Assembly: GCF_031143425.1 (NCBI RefSeq) | Contig: NC_090451.1 | Coordinates: 347,766,339 to 347,830,338 of the forward strand | Direction of reading: 5' to 3' | Origin: Pleurodeles waltl | Lineage: Eukaryota; Chordata; Amphibia; Caudata; Salamandridae | DNA length: 64,000 nt | Shown: positions 11,166-23,706 of the stretch, in pieces | How positions within the stretch are numbered: the stretch's first letter is position 1 | Layout: each line of letters starts with the position of its first letter | Position numbers and translations under genes: made by a program | Notes under the pieces: model-generated | Seen by the model: the letters and a program-made list of their open reading frames with translations, nothing else | The model's database searches: none | What the model was told of the DNA's origin: nothing

Positions 11166-11388
11166 TGTTGTATATATTATTCAGTAACGTTGGTGTCATG
11201 ATTAAGAATGTGGAATGTAGAATGTTGAGGGACAGTTAAATAATGACGACATGAAATGTATGGGTAGTTGGCTCAGGAAGAGGAGACAGCGAGGATTTGT
11301 GTTGATGAGCCCCGTTACTTTGTATCTTACAATAAATACGTTTTAAAAGTAATCATTATTGTCCTGGTATGCCCATCTCTTCACAACA
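11166..11388 (+). repeat. 3' LTR of the Gypsy element, 223 bp
   Basis: The sequence starts TGTTG and ends CAACA, a perfect 5-bp inverted end pair with the standard TG...CA, and directly follows the polypurine tract. AATAAA at 11332-11337 fits the LTR polyadenylation signal. Without a second LTR in the window, the length rests on these end signals only. Confidence 0.7.
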
Positions 11389-12890
11389 GACTTGTTTGGC
11401 TACAAGAGTCTATGCATGAGCCGAGCCCTGAAAACCTTTGATGTGTATATCATGCAACAAGCAATAATATAAAAACGTGTCAGAATCTCATCAAAATTCA
11501 AAAGTGTATATCTTTAACCCACTGAAGCGTTTCATCATAGTACACCAGATTAGGGCGCAGCACAGACATATATTCATTTAAAGTGATATTTTTAGAAACA
11601 TTCATGACTCACCCATTAACGACCATGCCATTAGTGAACTAAGAGCCGCATCCGTAGGCATACAAACCCTAAACATGGACTATTTTCTTATTATAGATAA
11701 AGCAGCATTAAAATCTATTAAATCAAATAGATAAGGTGCTTGAACAGAGCACATCCTGAACTCAGGTATTTAAAAGTGGGCTCATATGTGATAAAAAAAG
11801 AAAATGAAGGCTCTGTGAAATAAAATATTTATGTAGGATCACAAAATTTGAGCGAGCAGCGACGCTGATATTGATTGCAGGCTATCATCCACCAGATCGG
11901 TATATCTCTCTCTTTTACATAGAAGGTCACAGTTTTGGCTTTCCTTCTTTGGCTCAGGATGAGAAAACCGATACGGAGATGGCAGACCTGACTCACAACC
12001 TCCAGACCCAAATACCAAGCTAAGAATGCATTATTTTGGGGGGTGTCACACCCCAAACCCCTTCCTCCCCTCCCCTCCCCCACCTACACACCTGTGTAGT
12101 ACTTCTTGTACTTTTACAGTTGAGGCAGTAGGACTCATCACCTTTGGAATTCCATAACCTTTATGTGTATCACAGTTCTTTCTTTCTTACCTGCTGGAAG
12201 ATCATGTCAAGAATGATTCGTTTATCAGTTAGGGATTTGGTTTGTGTGCTTTGCATGCATTTTGCATTTTTACACCTTGCTCTGCTTTCAAGACAAATGT
12301 GTCAACTACAGGCTTTTACTTAGTGTTAGCATAGGAGATTGGCCTTGTGCCACATCAATTAAGACTCACTTGGTTCTATACTTCTGGACAGTTGTTTAGG
12401 CACTACAAACATTTATTTTAATTATTAGTGTTTTTAAAACTTTAATTTTTGTCTCAACGTGTCACATACTGTATAAAGGCAGAGGTAATGCTAGAACCTC
12501 CACAATGAATGTGTACTATTGTGTATAAATGTTTCTCTATCAAGTATTGATATTTTTTCAGTCGTATCTTAAACACACCTGTGTAGATCTTGTGTGTATT
12601 ATGTTCTGGGACAATGAAATATCTTTAAACAACAAGTACTGAACACCATGCTTTACAGAGACGGCAGGATAAGCTTATTTAACAGGTATAGATTCAGATA
12701 ACGAATTCAAGCGTTGATTCTGTACATGTAGACTGTTTTAGTGTAGTAACGATTGCTATATAGCCTGTTTCCTGCTCCATTTTGTAGTAAGAATTACCCA
12801 TTTTGTAGCCATTCCCCTTGTCCCTCTCACTTTTACTACTATCAAGCAATCAATCAGGATTTGTAAAGCGTGGCCAATCACCCAACAGGG
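11389..12890. other. Non-coding stretch, nothing recognised
   Basis: AT-rich sequence without a credible open frame. A G-run and pyrimidine run at 12035-12090 are low-complexity only. The short motif CAATCAATCAGGATTTGTAA near 12847 leads into the following minisatellite. Confidence 0.5.
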
Positions 12891-12894
12891 TATC

Positions 12895-13365
12895 CAGGTG
12901 CTTGCAGGTCCCGGAGAAAGCAGTGAAAATGAGGGAAAAGCAAGGAGAAGACACACAAAAACAAGAGAAGAGGCAAGGAGAAAGCAGTTAAAACAAGAGA
13001 AAAAGCAAGAAGGCACACAAAAAAGAGGAAAAAGCAAGTTGAAAGTAGTGAAAATGAGGGAAAAGCAAAGAGAAGGCACTCAAAAAATCAAGGTGAAAAC
13101 AAGGAGAGAGTAGTGCGAACAAGGGAAAAGCAAGGAGAAGGCACACAAAAAAACAGGGGGAAAGCAATCACAAATCAGAACAAGAGCAAAGCGAGGAGAA
13201 AGGACACAAAAAATGGAATAAAAAGCAAGGAGAAAGCAGTGAAAATGAGGGAAAAGCAAGGCGCGGGCACATAAAACGGGAAAACAGCAAGGAGAAAGCA
13301 GTGAGAACAAGGGAAGTGCAAGAAGAAGGCACTCAAAATCGGGGGGAGCATGAGAAGACAGGAGC
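12895..13365. repeat. Purine-rich minisatellite
   Basis: About eight degenerate units of roughly 50-60 bp contain AAGCAGTGAAAATGAGGGAA and AGAAGGCACACAAAAA-type cores. The + strand is over 80 percent purine by eye for nearly 470 bp. Open frames in it are by-products of the repeat and are not genes. Long purine runs of this kind can form triplex DNA (known property, not tested here). Confidence 0.75.
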
Positions 13366-14271
13366 AAGAGGATGCAGCAGCACAGGGAGAGCTGGGCCTG
13401 GGACTAAAAAGTAGACTTACGTATGAAGAGGTCTCCAGACAGAAAAGATATGAAAGGTGAAGGCAGAGATCTTCACCTGTTGATTTAAGAATTGCATTTT
13501 GTGGTAGGTGATATCTAGCTCTGTAGTACTACTACACACTCTACAAAGTGCATTTTGTGAATAGGCACAATGTGTTTCCTACAGGCAACATATTTAAACA
13601 CCACTTTTGCAGATTTAGAGAGCCTACTAAACAACCCGGCATGGGGATATCGAAAGTAACAGTCAGTCTGCTTAAAGGCTAATACCATCAAATATAATAC
13701 TAATGTAGATTGTTAAACATGCAATTGTATTTCTAACCAAACTATCAATAAAATGGTTATTCTCACCACAGGCACGAACAATTATATTTCTGTAAATTAA
13801 TCGATTTGCATCAGAAAGCACAGCCAAGTCTTGATATATATACCCCAGTGTGTGTGTAATTACCAACTGTTATTGCCCCAAATCTAAGCTGGTTACCACA
13901 AAATCAGGACCTCCCTGACACACAAAGAGCTTGCCTATGTTGTAGAAGATCTCCTATTCTATTGAGCCATGAAAAGACCCTCTATTTCTTACCAAGTCAC
14001 TTTGAATCTTGGGAAGAAAAACAGGTACAGCAGTGTGCCAGTTAGTCTGTCAGAAATAGAAGGCCTGCGCATGGTGCTGAGGTATTTCAGCGCTTACATA
14101 AATAGCTGACATTTTAAGAACCATGCATGAGATCACAAAAGTGTGCCTGCGTCACAAGCAGGCCTTCCGTTATTAAGTTGTGCCAAAACAGCACTCCAGG
14201 GAGCATACTTACATGCTCATAGCACCTCCTTGTTCCGCATTAATGTAATTATTTTCACACTAATGGGACGT
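13366..14271. other. Non-coding stretch, nothing recognised
   Basis: AT-rich, no frames with recognisable protein similarity and no clear repeat boundaries. Confidence 0.5.
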
Positions 14272-14727
14272 TAGGGAGGCATATCTGACTCGCCATATTT
14301 ACAAAGTGGCACAGTGCTTGAATTGTGCCACTTTGTAAACCTTTGCGCCACGTTATGCCTGCACCAGTGATAATGTATGCAAGGGGGGGTTCCGACGCGG
14401 GGAGGCCCTAAAAAAATGGCACAATGAAATCTACAAGATTTCACTGCAGCATTTTTTTGCGTCATATTTAACGCTTGCCTAGGGCAGGTGTTAAAATTAT
14501 GCAACCATATAAGTCCATGGGCCTCCCTTTACTTTACAGGTTTAATTTTTGGTGCTAATCCTGCAAAGCGCCACAATAGCAAAAAAATGTTTGACGCTAT
14601 TGTTCTAACGTGTGCCGTATTGTAAATACAGCTCACACATGGTGCTGTTAGAATGGCGTAGGGCAACGCAAGAAAAGTGGCGCATCAGGAGGGATGCGCC
14701 ACTTTTTTGTGAATATGCCCCCTGGTC
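14272..14727. mobile_element. Small non-autonomous TIR element (MITE-like)
   Basis: The left end reads AGGGAGGCATATC and later TTACAAAGTGGCAC; the right end, inverted, reads AGGGGGCATATTCAC and AAAAAGTGGCGCA. The ends are therefore imperfect inverted repeats. There are internal short inverted repeats (GTGGCACAGTGC with its inverse nearby, and GTGGCGCATC/GATGCGCCAC at 14678-14704). No coding capacity. No target duplication is evident, so superfamily is not assigned. Confidence 0.5.
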
Positions 14728-16948
14728 CTTCGTGATAGACAGTCAGGCTGTGGTGTCAGGGAAGGTTGGCAGAGCAATGCTAAAATTTACATTCAGCGCC
14801 ATAGTGATAAAAGTGAGTGTTTCATCAAACTTTTTTCTGTACATTTTTTTCTTACAATTTGCACTGAGCTCTACTAGCTCAACTAGGCTCCGCAGTGCTG
14901 GCCATCAAAGTGAGCAGTTATAGCTTCTCAAACGCCAAGGAAGCAGGGCACCATATCAAAGCAGAAAAGTAAAGAAACGCGGAAAACTAGATATTTGTTG
15001 GCGCCGGTTATTGAGCACTTTGAGCAAAGTAAAAGACGTTGCGCAATAAACTGGAAGTGCATTTGCTGGAAATCTGCAAGCCTGTTCGACGAAAGATAAG
15101 ATTAAACAACACTGGGATGGTAACCACAATAAGAGAGCCGGAAATGCAAGCTCATTCTGCATACAATTCAATGGCTGTGCGCAAATGGATGTCTTGCTAA
15201 AATAACTGAAAGCAAAATAATGCTCTTGCCCTTGAACAAATAAAAATTCCAAATGAGAAAATACATTGTTCGCTACTGAAACGCATACTAACTGTCACAG
15301 AATTTTACTAGAAGAAAGTAGTAAACATATGTGTTGAATGAGAATCTCTGAAGGCACAACCTTTCAATGACCTACACATTTTAATATTGCCTACTTCCTT
15401 GTACAAACAGATTAATGATTTCGCAATTGTGGCCCACATGTTCGATCCCGCCATCTGGACGTGTGTGTCACATTCGAAACAGCGCTTTATATGTTTTTTT
15501 AGCATATTCCCAAACAGAACTGAACTGTAGTTTATGTGGTTCGAAAGTTCCTTTTCTATAAGCATTAAGCACTATTTATATGCGCTATTAAAAAAAATAT
15601 TACAACAGAAGTATTGGTTTTTCTCGTGACTATCTCAGGGCTAATGGCAGATTGCGGTTTGGAGCGGGGGCTTAGACGTCCAACTTCCCAGCAGAAGGCA
15701 GTGTCCCGTGCACGGCATTTCTGGTAATTGTACACTTCAGTTGGTGCGTAGTACACTGCCGCATGGACTTAATGTACTGGGACAACTTGTCTTTGTGAAT
15801 GGACACTCATTTGCATTTTTTCGGGGCAATTGCATACTATTAAAGGCCTTATGACGAGCAGCGGTCCTCCTGTATGTAGCCATGTTTTATGCTCCTGTAA
15901 AATGTTACACTGTTGTACACTTTATCGGACGTTTTTCCACTCGTTAGCAAATATACCCCAAGTGTTCGGAATCTGGCATAACATTTAAAGCAATGGGCTG
16001 ATTTCACAGCTTTTTTTCTATGAGTAAGTCTGTCTTGTCCCAGGAATTCAAGTAGCCGCTCCCCAGCCATTGGCGTGGATGTTAATTCATAAAAATGACA
16101 GGGCGTGTGCCAGAAATGACATCCCGGTTGCCCCCCAACGATATCACAGGGCGTTCTCCTTTCATCATTCTACCTCTCAACATCCTCCTATTTGCTGCTG
16201 AAAAAGAAGATTAAAGATAAATAGCAAATAGTATAAACGATTCTTAGAGCTCTCCTTTACTTTTGGTCCTCTGACAACCTTCATGGCACAAGAGGCCTGG
16301 GTTAGCAAAGGCAGTGCATTAGGTACCTAAAGGCAAACAACGGCTTACCCTCTGTTACCCCTTGTGACCCCTAAATGAAGCCTCTGGCTAATTCAGCATT
16401 ACGGGTAATACAACAGATACCTCTCATGGCTTCACTTTAACTTAAGATAAAAATATGAGCTAAATTCAGCTATACAAAAACCTATGGCATTAAATAAATA
16501 TGCAAACTTTGATTCAATTTCCTAGCGCATATTCACATAGCCATTGAGAAGAAGACGCACCCCTTAAAAAAAATATATAACGTAAAATTGAAGGTGAAAA
16601 ATGTTGACCATTCATCAGCATCTCAGGTAAACAAAAAGGCTGTAAATAACTCAGGTGGGGACAGTCTAATCAGTAAAGAAGGCTGATGGTCCGGTACAGT
16701 GTTCAATGTTATATAACCATCATCAGGACAAAAGTGCTGACCACCATAACTAGTTCTCAGTGCTGAAAACATAATTAGGTGAATTAATATCTCTGCAACT
16801 TAAATTTCAAATGAAGACATGCCAGATGCACAAACACAAATCTTGGTTACCTATGCCCAGTTTTCTGCATAGGGATGATATGTCCCTGAAAAAAACTGTT
16901 TAGTTATAATTCAGTTACTTTTGTAATTTGTGCCCTTCCCAATATAAA
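14728..16948. other. Non-coding stretch, nothing recognised
   Basis: No frame above about 100 codons and no protein motif on either strand. Some scattered old repeat debris is likely but could not be delimited. Confidence 0.5.
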
Positions 16949-18840
16949 GGGCCTTATTTAGATCTCGGCAGTAATGGTCCCGTCATCGACTTTTTGACTG
17001 CAAACCCAGCTGCTGCCGCAAACAGTCTGCCAGCCATATTTAGATGTTGACAGTCCCATAGATGAAAGCCCGCATTTGAACTGCCGTCTCCGCCAAGAAA
17101 CACCACCTGCATTGACGATGCAACAAGGAAAAGCGGCTAACAGCAGAACCCCAGACACCCTTACCCCCGTGCAGATTTGGATGTGCCTTACAGCCAAGAA
17201 AAAACTGGCGGTCCAACCTGTATGTCTGAGTTGGTGGACTGGGAGGGAAAAGGGGGGAAAACTCACAATTTACTCTACTCCACCCCCGTTTTTGACTAGA
17301 TATAACTGAACAACACCTGCCATCGCTGCTGTCACCGTCCCATAGAGAAAACACAACCCCCCCATTGCCGGACTTGAAGGTAGGGACCCTGCATTGCCAG
17401 GGTAGATTGGGTGTGCACTGGAGGTCGGGCTGCTGCAAACATATATGGTGTGTCTTAATAATTTTTTTAAATTACTGTGACATGCATATGTGGGGTACAC
17501 AGTGGTGTCACACATGGCTGGGGACACACAGGGCACAACATGCATATCACCCCCATACACAACTGTCATTGTGGTGTCATCATTTATTGCCAAATGAATG
17601 CTGGCACCACAATGACAGTACACTCCCACTGAACAACGGTGTCCATGTATGCACATTGTACAGGGACCTGTACAGGTAGGTTTATGCTGTCTGTTGTGGA
17701 TGTGAGTCAGTACGTATATGTGTGTGTGTGTGTGGATTGTCTGTTTGAGAAGTAGGGAGCTGGAGTGGAGGGTATGGTTGGGTCTGTATGTGTGTCACTT
17801 GCATGTGGGATCAATGCTGTTGTGTATGTTGTGTTGCCGTGTGACATTCAGGTGAGTATTGTTGTGTGACAGTCGTTGTTGTGCTGTGTGTAGCAGTTAG
17901 GCCTGAGCGGAATTCGCAGAGTTCTTCTATGTGGAGCTCTGCGAAGTGCGGAAAAAACTCTGCCGTGCCACGCGGAGTTCTGCGAGTGGCGAAGTTTGTG
18001 TAAGTCGTGTTGTTCACAAAGATTTTCAGCGCCATGAATTTCTCCTGTGCTATAAATCAGGGTGAACAGCATCACTCAGAGCGCCAGAGAGCAATAACTT
18101 CTTTCTGCTGCTCGGGTACATTTTCTAATCGAGTGGCAGCTCCCTCAATGCAAGTAGAAACTTTCTTATTGCGAACAGTCTCAGCCTATCATGACCACTC
18201 GTATTTAGAAATCTCACTTGCACGCGCCAATTTAGCGCATTATCCTGCATGCGTTCGCCAACTTTATGCTGGCGAGCGAGAGAAAAAACTCAGCTCTGCA
18301 TCACTTTGCACAGTTTTTTGGAACTCCGTGCGGAGTGGGGAAAAGTCAGTGAACTCCACCGGCAAACAGAATACTTCCCCATCCTTAGTTGTTGTGCGAA
18401 TTTGTAAGTGTGTGTAGCTAAGTGTAGTTGCGTTGGTTGTGTCATGAGTGGCTGAAGTGTCAATGGTGTGTGTATGTTAAGTCATGGATGTATATCAATG
18501 TGTTTTTCTGGCATGTATGGGTTGTGTTGGAATGGCAATGGATTATTGTGTTTATGTGGTGTGTTGTGTAGTGTGTAGTACAGGGGTACATTTATAGCTA
18601 ACGTAGAGTGTGCGTGTATCACTGACCTTTCTTTCATAGCCCCTGCCATTGTGTGAAGTCTATTTGGATCTGGCGCCATCTCCCTTCGCCAGCAGTCCTA
18701 CGCCATTCAATCTGCTTGCAGAATTGTAACATCTAAATACGGCAGGCGGAATACTGGTAGATTGATGATCTTTTCAGGTCCGCCGTCAACACGGCTTGGC
18801 GGTGCTATGGCCACAGTCTGTAAGTGTGAATTTGTCCTTC
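16949..18840. mobile_element. Harbinger-like non-autonomous element with a nested insert
   Basis: The left end begins GGGCCTTATTTAGATCTCGG, close to the GGCCCTCATTA... ends of the Harbinger copies and followed by GC-rich subterminal inverted motifs. An internal TATTTAGATGTT at 17038 recurs inverted near 18730, so left and right subterminal regions are inverted relative to each other. The centre is TG-rich simple sequence. No transposase remains. The exact right end is not visible. Confidence 0.4.
17893..18408. mobile_element. hAT-like remnant nested in the above
   Basis: The insert starts with GAGCGGAATTCGCAGAGTTC and ends near GGAACTCCGTGCGGAGT, imperfect inverted ends. Base composition differs from its TG-rich host. 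A related arrangement (GGAACTGGCGGAAATC ... GTGAGTTCCGCC) is at 59113-59492. The superfamily is a guess from end style; no 8-bp duplication was confirmed. Confidence 0.35.
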
Positions 18841-21009
18841 ATATGTAACATATTTTCATTTTAAATATTTATTATGTGCTTTCATGTGAACAGGCATTAT
18901 AACATACTGTGTGGCATAGAGCATTACTTCAGATATATCAATAAATAGCAATCCCCCTAAATATTGGCAACTTTAAAAATATAATAAACAAAGGATAAAA
19001 AAGCAGGTTAGATTCTGAACAAATGGTCAAATTACACTGCAAAGGTTGTAGAGGTCCTGGGCTGCAGATTTTTTGCAGACATATGGTTTTCAGCAGATCC
19101 TCAAATTTCTGTCTTGATTTCTGTTCTGGAGAGAGAATGTGGTGTGCATGGCTCAAAAGAGAGTGCACATATGCTTGAGGAATGGTTGGATTATGCTTAA
19201 ATGAATACATAGGTTGGATAAACCAAGAATGGTGAGATCAGGATTGTTCGGTAACCGGTGCATATCACTAGATGACTAGAACAAGGCTAGTATATCCTAA
19301 CACAGCTAGATGTTAAAAACAGCTTCAGAACATTTTACTGCAAAAGAAGGCAATTCAGGTTTTGGAACTGATAATGCATCCTTCTATGTTAATTTATTAC
19401 ACATTAGGACTTGCTTTAGGCCAATGAATCTTGTGACCCAGTGGAGAGACACCGTAGGACGAGATAACTGATCAATATGTCCAGCAATATATCAATAATG
19501 TCATTAATATTTACCACCACAATGCACTTTACTTTGGATAAAGACATTAATCAAATTGTCGACGCAACCATGATCCTTCAACCATGAATAACCACACCTT
19601 TTGATATAATTTTTATAAATTTGATTCCCTATTGATTACAATCTACTAGCAAAAGTGTCAATCTCAAAACCAAGAAGCATAAGAACATAGTCACAATATG
19701 GCAACTGTGATAAGATTTCATTAATGCAAAAATCACGAACATAAGAACATAGCACGGCGTGAACATAGATTAGTATACAAAGAATATCACGTAACTCTCA
19801 ATTCAGCATACCGCAACGTCAGTCTTTGTCTATTGCGTCAGTCAGAGTGATCACCTGTCCTAACCACTAATTAGCATCAGCATGTTGGGCTTCATGCAAA
19901 ATAATTTAGAACATCAATTTGGAAAACATCTAAATATGGCCTCTATAAAAAATGAGCAGTTGGCACCTAGAAAGTAAAAGCAAACAGACAAATTACAAAT
20001 CACATTGTCATAATTACCCTCCAAGGTTAGGTCAGCATACAGGATCAGTCTTCGTCTTCAGGACATCAGTCGTATCGCCATCAGTCTAACCTCGACTAAA
20101 GGACAGGGGACGCTTCCCTCATAAGGAGGAGAAGTGTAAAGGGCAGTCTATGGGTGAGGATGGTTTATTAAGTCTCAAAGTCACCAAACAGAGTGACAGA
20201 GTTTCTGGATGAAATCAATAGCATTCCCTACCTAGTTCTAACGACCTCTCTGTGACATGGGTTTTTATCCCTTTTTCGCAATACCTTCCCCCAAAATTCT
20301 ATTGGACATTTGTTATACCCCACAATCTTTAGCCTATCAAATCATACATTAGGTAATTCTAATTGTCACCCCACGATAATTCATAACACTTTGATTGGTC
20401 TTCATAATTGACGTCTTCAGTGGGGGCACATCCGGCAGTTGCTTCATGGTTTGGCAGGCCTTCTCAGGTGATGAGTTCCTTTGTCCATGGTTTAAACGTC
20501 CTTGTACATTACATTAATCTACATTTGTTTCAACTTCTTATATAAAACTTATACCAAAGCAGCAAATATGCAGATGGGAACGGAATCACAAAAGATACAT
20601 GAATCTACCAAGTTGGAAGAAAAGAACATTTGCAGGGTCATGTTCCTTTGCGAGTCAGCACACTGAAAAACAGAAAGAAAATGCCTTTAATATGAGAGCG
20701 AGGCAGCTAAACTGCAGCTTACGCTAACTTAAGGCCTATAAGGTTTTAATGTAAATGCAATATCGCAATCGTTAATGTAAACCATAGCATGAACAGTTTT
20801 CACTCGTTATTATTAGTTCATGTATATATATTGTTGGCCACACATATTATAGTCGTAATTCAGGTGCACGTTTAAGCAGACACTAATTATTGTCGTTTGC
20901 TATGCAGCATCATTAAGCAAGCATTGATATAAGCATTTCACTTTTAGTATATGTAATATCTAAACTACGCTCTCTCAAAACTATCCTGAGTGATTCTTCC
21001 TCAGACATT
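18841..21009. other. Unclassified non-coding DNA, possibly an old LTR
   Basis: Moderately AT-rich, no protein frames. The piece 19750-20650 has the mixed composition and TATA-like strings (CTTATATAAAAC at 20539) often seen in LTRs, but I found no TG...CA ends with a duplication. Confidence 0.3.
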
Positions 21010-21568
21010 GGGGGTCATTCTGACCCTGGCGGCCGGTGACCGCCAGGGTCACCGACCACGGGAGCACCGCCAACAGGCTGGCGGTGCTCCCTCGAGCATT
21101 CTGACCGCGGCGGTTCAGCCGCGGTCAGAAACGGAAAGTCGGCGGTCTCCCGCCGACTTTCCGCTGCTCGGGTGAATCCTCCATGGCTGCGGAGCGCGCT
21201 CCGCAGCCATGGGGATTCTGACACCCCCTACCGCCATCCTGTTCCTGGCGGGTCTCCCCCCAGGAACAGGATGGCGGTAGGGGGTGCCGCGGGGCCCCGT
21301 AAGAGGGCCCCACTGTGTATTTCAGTGTCTGCAAAGCAGACACTGAAATACGCGACGGGTGCAACTGCACCCGTCGCACCTTCCCACTACGCCGGCTCCG
21401 TGGGAAGGTAGATTTGCCCTGGGCTGGCGGGCGGCCTTTTGGCGGCCGCCCGGCAGCCCAGGGCAAATTTCAAAATACCCTCAGCGGTCTTGTGACCGCG
21501 GAGCGGTATTTTGACGGGGGAACATTGGCGGGCGGCCTACGCCGCCCGCCAATGTTAGAATCACCCCC
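21010..21568. mobile_element. Hairpin-array MITE: 13 consecutive stem-loops
   Basis: The ends are GGGGGTCATTCTGACCCTGG and, inverted, GGGGGTGATTCTAACATTGG (16 of 20 identical). Between them lie hairpins at 21021-21051, 21060-21091, 21099-21130, 21132-21163, 21181-21212 (32-bp perfect palindrome), 21224-21284 (25-bp arms), 21291-21311, 21317-21351, 21352-21377, 21378-21409, 21412-21468, 21472-21512 and 21521-21556. Most arms are perfect and 10-25 bp long. The terminal ACATTGGCGG is shared with the left end of Harbinger copy B, so a Harbinger transposase is the likely mover (inference). Flanks ATT/ATA would be a 3-bp duplication with one mismatch. No coding capacity. Confidence 0.75.
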
Positions 21569-22479
21569 ATAATCTGTGACGTAATTGCTTTGGGTATCAG
21601 TTTACAATACTCTAAACACTATATACTCTTCTGGAAACCAGCTTTAAGTTCCCCAGCGGGCAGTATTCTGAAGAGTCAGTCACTAAAATTATATCTTCTG
21701 CATATTATCTTAAACTGCATGTGTTCATGGAAGCCCCTGTCCTTCCCTCATGGGTGGTAAGCAGATTCAAAGGCTTGCTATAATTCATTCAGTTTCAGGG
21801 CAGTTCTCTTATAATTCGTAGAATTGGGAAACTCAATCTTTGCAGTTTGTGCAGCAACCGATCTTGTTAATGGAGTAGCATCACATGTTTGGTGCCACAC
21901 CTGAATGATTCCAACTTGTTGTGTTTTTCTTTCTCAGGGCTCCTAAAGATCCAGTGCAAGACATCCACACATTTTCATCGAAATAGTTGGTGTTGGTTCA
22001 ATATTTGGCAAAAACTAGCTGCTTTTCATCATGGATGCTGACCCTCACAATGGAAAGATTACACCTTTGTTCTGTGTTTCCTATTGGCATTGCATATGGT
22101 TCTTTGTGGAATAAAAAGCATCTGGCCACACAGCATATAATTTATCAGGTGCATGGCTTCTTGCACATTTACTCTTCCACCATGAGGTACCTTTTTAGCT
22201 GAATTTTTGTGAATTCATTGTTCTATCCTTTATTTATTTATGAGTTCATTAGAGATACTTTGTTAACTAAACGCTGCATTAATAGCTATACTAGTAGCCC
22301 CTGCTTTCTTCAAAGGGTAAGTTTTTAAGCTAAACTGAATGCAGTGACTTCAATTCATGCTTTATAGACATATGTAGTATGCATGTATTACACGTGAGGA
22401 TTTTGGTGTACTGTATGATATGACTGGGTACCCTTTTGTGCAGTACACATACCATCTTGAGTTCACTCAGGTATGTTTG
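21569..22479. other. Non-coding stretch, nothing recognised
   Basis: No credible frame, no inverted ends, no tandem structure seen. Confidence 0.5.
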
Positions 22480-23706
22480 CTTAACCTTAAGTTCAACTCT
22501 AGGTTGCTGTGGTTGTGAGCAGTAAGGCTTAACAAAGGAACAATATGTAAAGCATTTAACAGCACTAAACAGCTAAATAAGAAAGTCACACCACACAAGA
22601 GAAACAAGATGCCACATTCTTGCCCCTTTCAAAATGGCACTAGCCTTCCTTGGTTATGAGCACCAAGGTAACCCACCATAGAGGTGTGGCTACCCGAGGG
22701 CAGCACGCCCATGGAAATAATGGTTTGGGAGCGAGTTTCCCCTCTCTGGCCATGTCTCCATACTGTCTACAGGAACAAAAGGCATCCTGCTCAGGGGTGC
22801 TGCACCTGGCGGCCCATCAATGGAGGCTTCCCCTTTGAAGGTTGCCTCTGGGCTAACCCCTGAGTGGCCATCCAGGCAGAGGAGGTGACACCTCACTGTG
22901 GCAGCATTGCCATTTGTTCCTGAGCCTGGGAGTTGCTCACATGTCTCCCCAGGCAGTCAGAAACCCACCTGAGTGTGTATGCCTTTGTGAGGCTCCTGGA
23001 CAAGCAGGGCACAGAGAGGCAGCTTTCTAGAAGTGGCCCACCATTAACAGTGACATTAATTTCAACCTGGATATCAGTTCTCATTTAATGCCACAATTAA
23101 TTTGATACCTCACATGACCCAGTTTGGTAGTCCCAGTCAGAAGTTATTGGGATTGAGATGCCACCTGGTAACTCTCTATTAACCATTGGGCTACCAACTT
23201 TACCTGCAGCAAAATGACAATTTGGAAGTGTTGCTGCTAAAAGATATCGTTAAAAATCTGTCTTAGCAAAATATTGCTCCCTGCCATAGGACTCTACGGG
23301 CCCTCCTTAAGGGAGACATACATATAATACTAAGGGATAGCGTGGCTTTCCCATAGGTTTAAATGGCAAAGCTGAATTGTCAGTGAAAACACTGCCCTTC
23401 AAGTCTGCAGTGGCTATCTGGGAGCCATTTTGTACGTTGTCGCACAAAGGTTAGCGCAAACAATGCTTCAGACCTCAGTGGACATTCTGTCCTACATTCC
23501 CTGGGTACGCCAGGTATCATATACTAGGGACTTACAAGTAAGTCAGGTCTTTCCAATTGGGTGTATCCAATTCAGCATGCAATTTGGATTAAAGCACTGG
23601 CACAGAGGTCAGGTTAGTAGGTCTCAGTGCACTCTCAGAGTCAAAAGACCAGCAGCATCAGTCCACAAATGTGGAGGCAAAAATGCAAAAAAAGCATTTC
23701 CTTACA
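22480..23706 (-). repeat. LTR-like sequence, minus orientation, right edge at 23706
   Basis: Read on the minus strand, the unit begins TGTAAGGAAATGC at 23706. It then carries the same kind of motifs as the other long LTRs here: TGACTCTGAGAGTGCACTGA (with the bases before it) and the AAGTCCCTAGTATATG module (near 23519). The far end and a target duplication were not found; the left boundary given is approximate. Confidence 0.5.

Larger units (their letters stand above)
7104..11388 (+). mobile_element. Ty3/Gypsy LTR retrotransposon, 5' part missing
   Basis: Going rightwards there are gag with a zinc knuckle, protease, reverse transcriptase, RNase H, integrase, an acidic C-terminal frame, a polypurine tract and one LTR. 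The left end is abrupt at the Harbinger A boundary, with gag already under way. The codon use is AT-rich, quite unlike the GC-rich Harbinger next to it. Frameshifts and stops in gag, RT, RNase H and integrase show it is dead. Confidence 0.85.

Noticed and set aside
12898..13113. Lys/Glu-rich small protein
   Set aside because: Pure product of the purine minisatellite; no start context or conservation.
21010..21568. CpG island or gene promoter
   Set aside because: The GC richness comes entirely from the hairpin arms of a repeat with terminal inverted repeats; no gene starts nearby.
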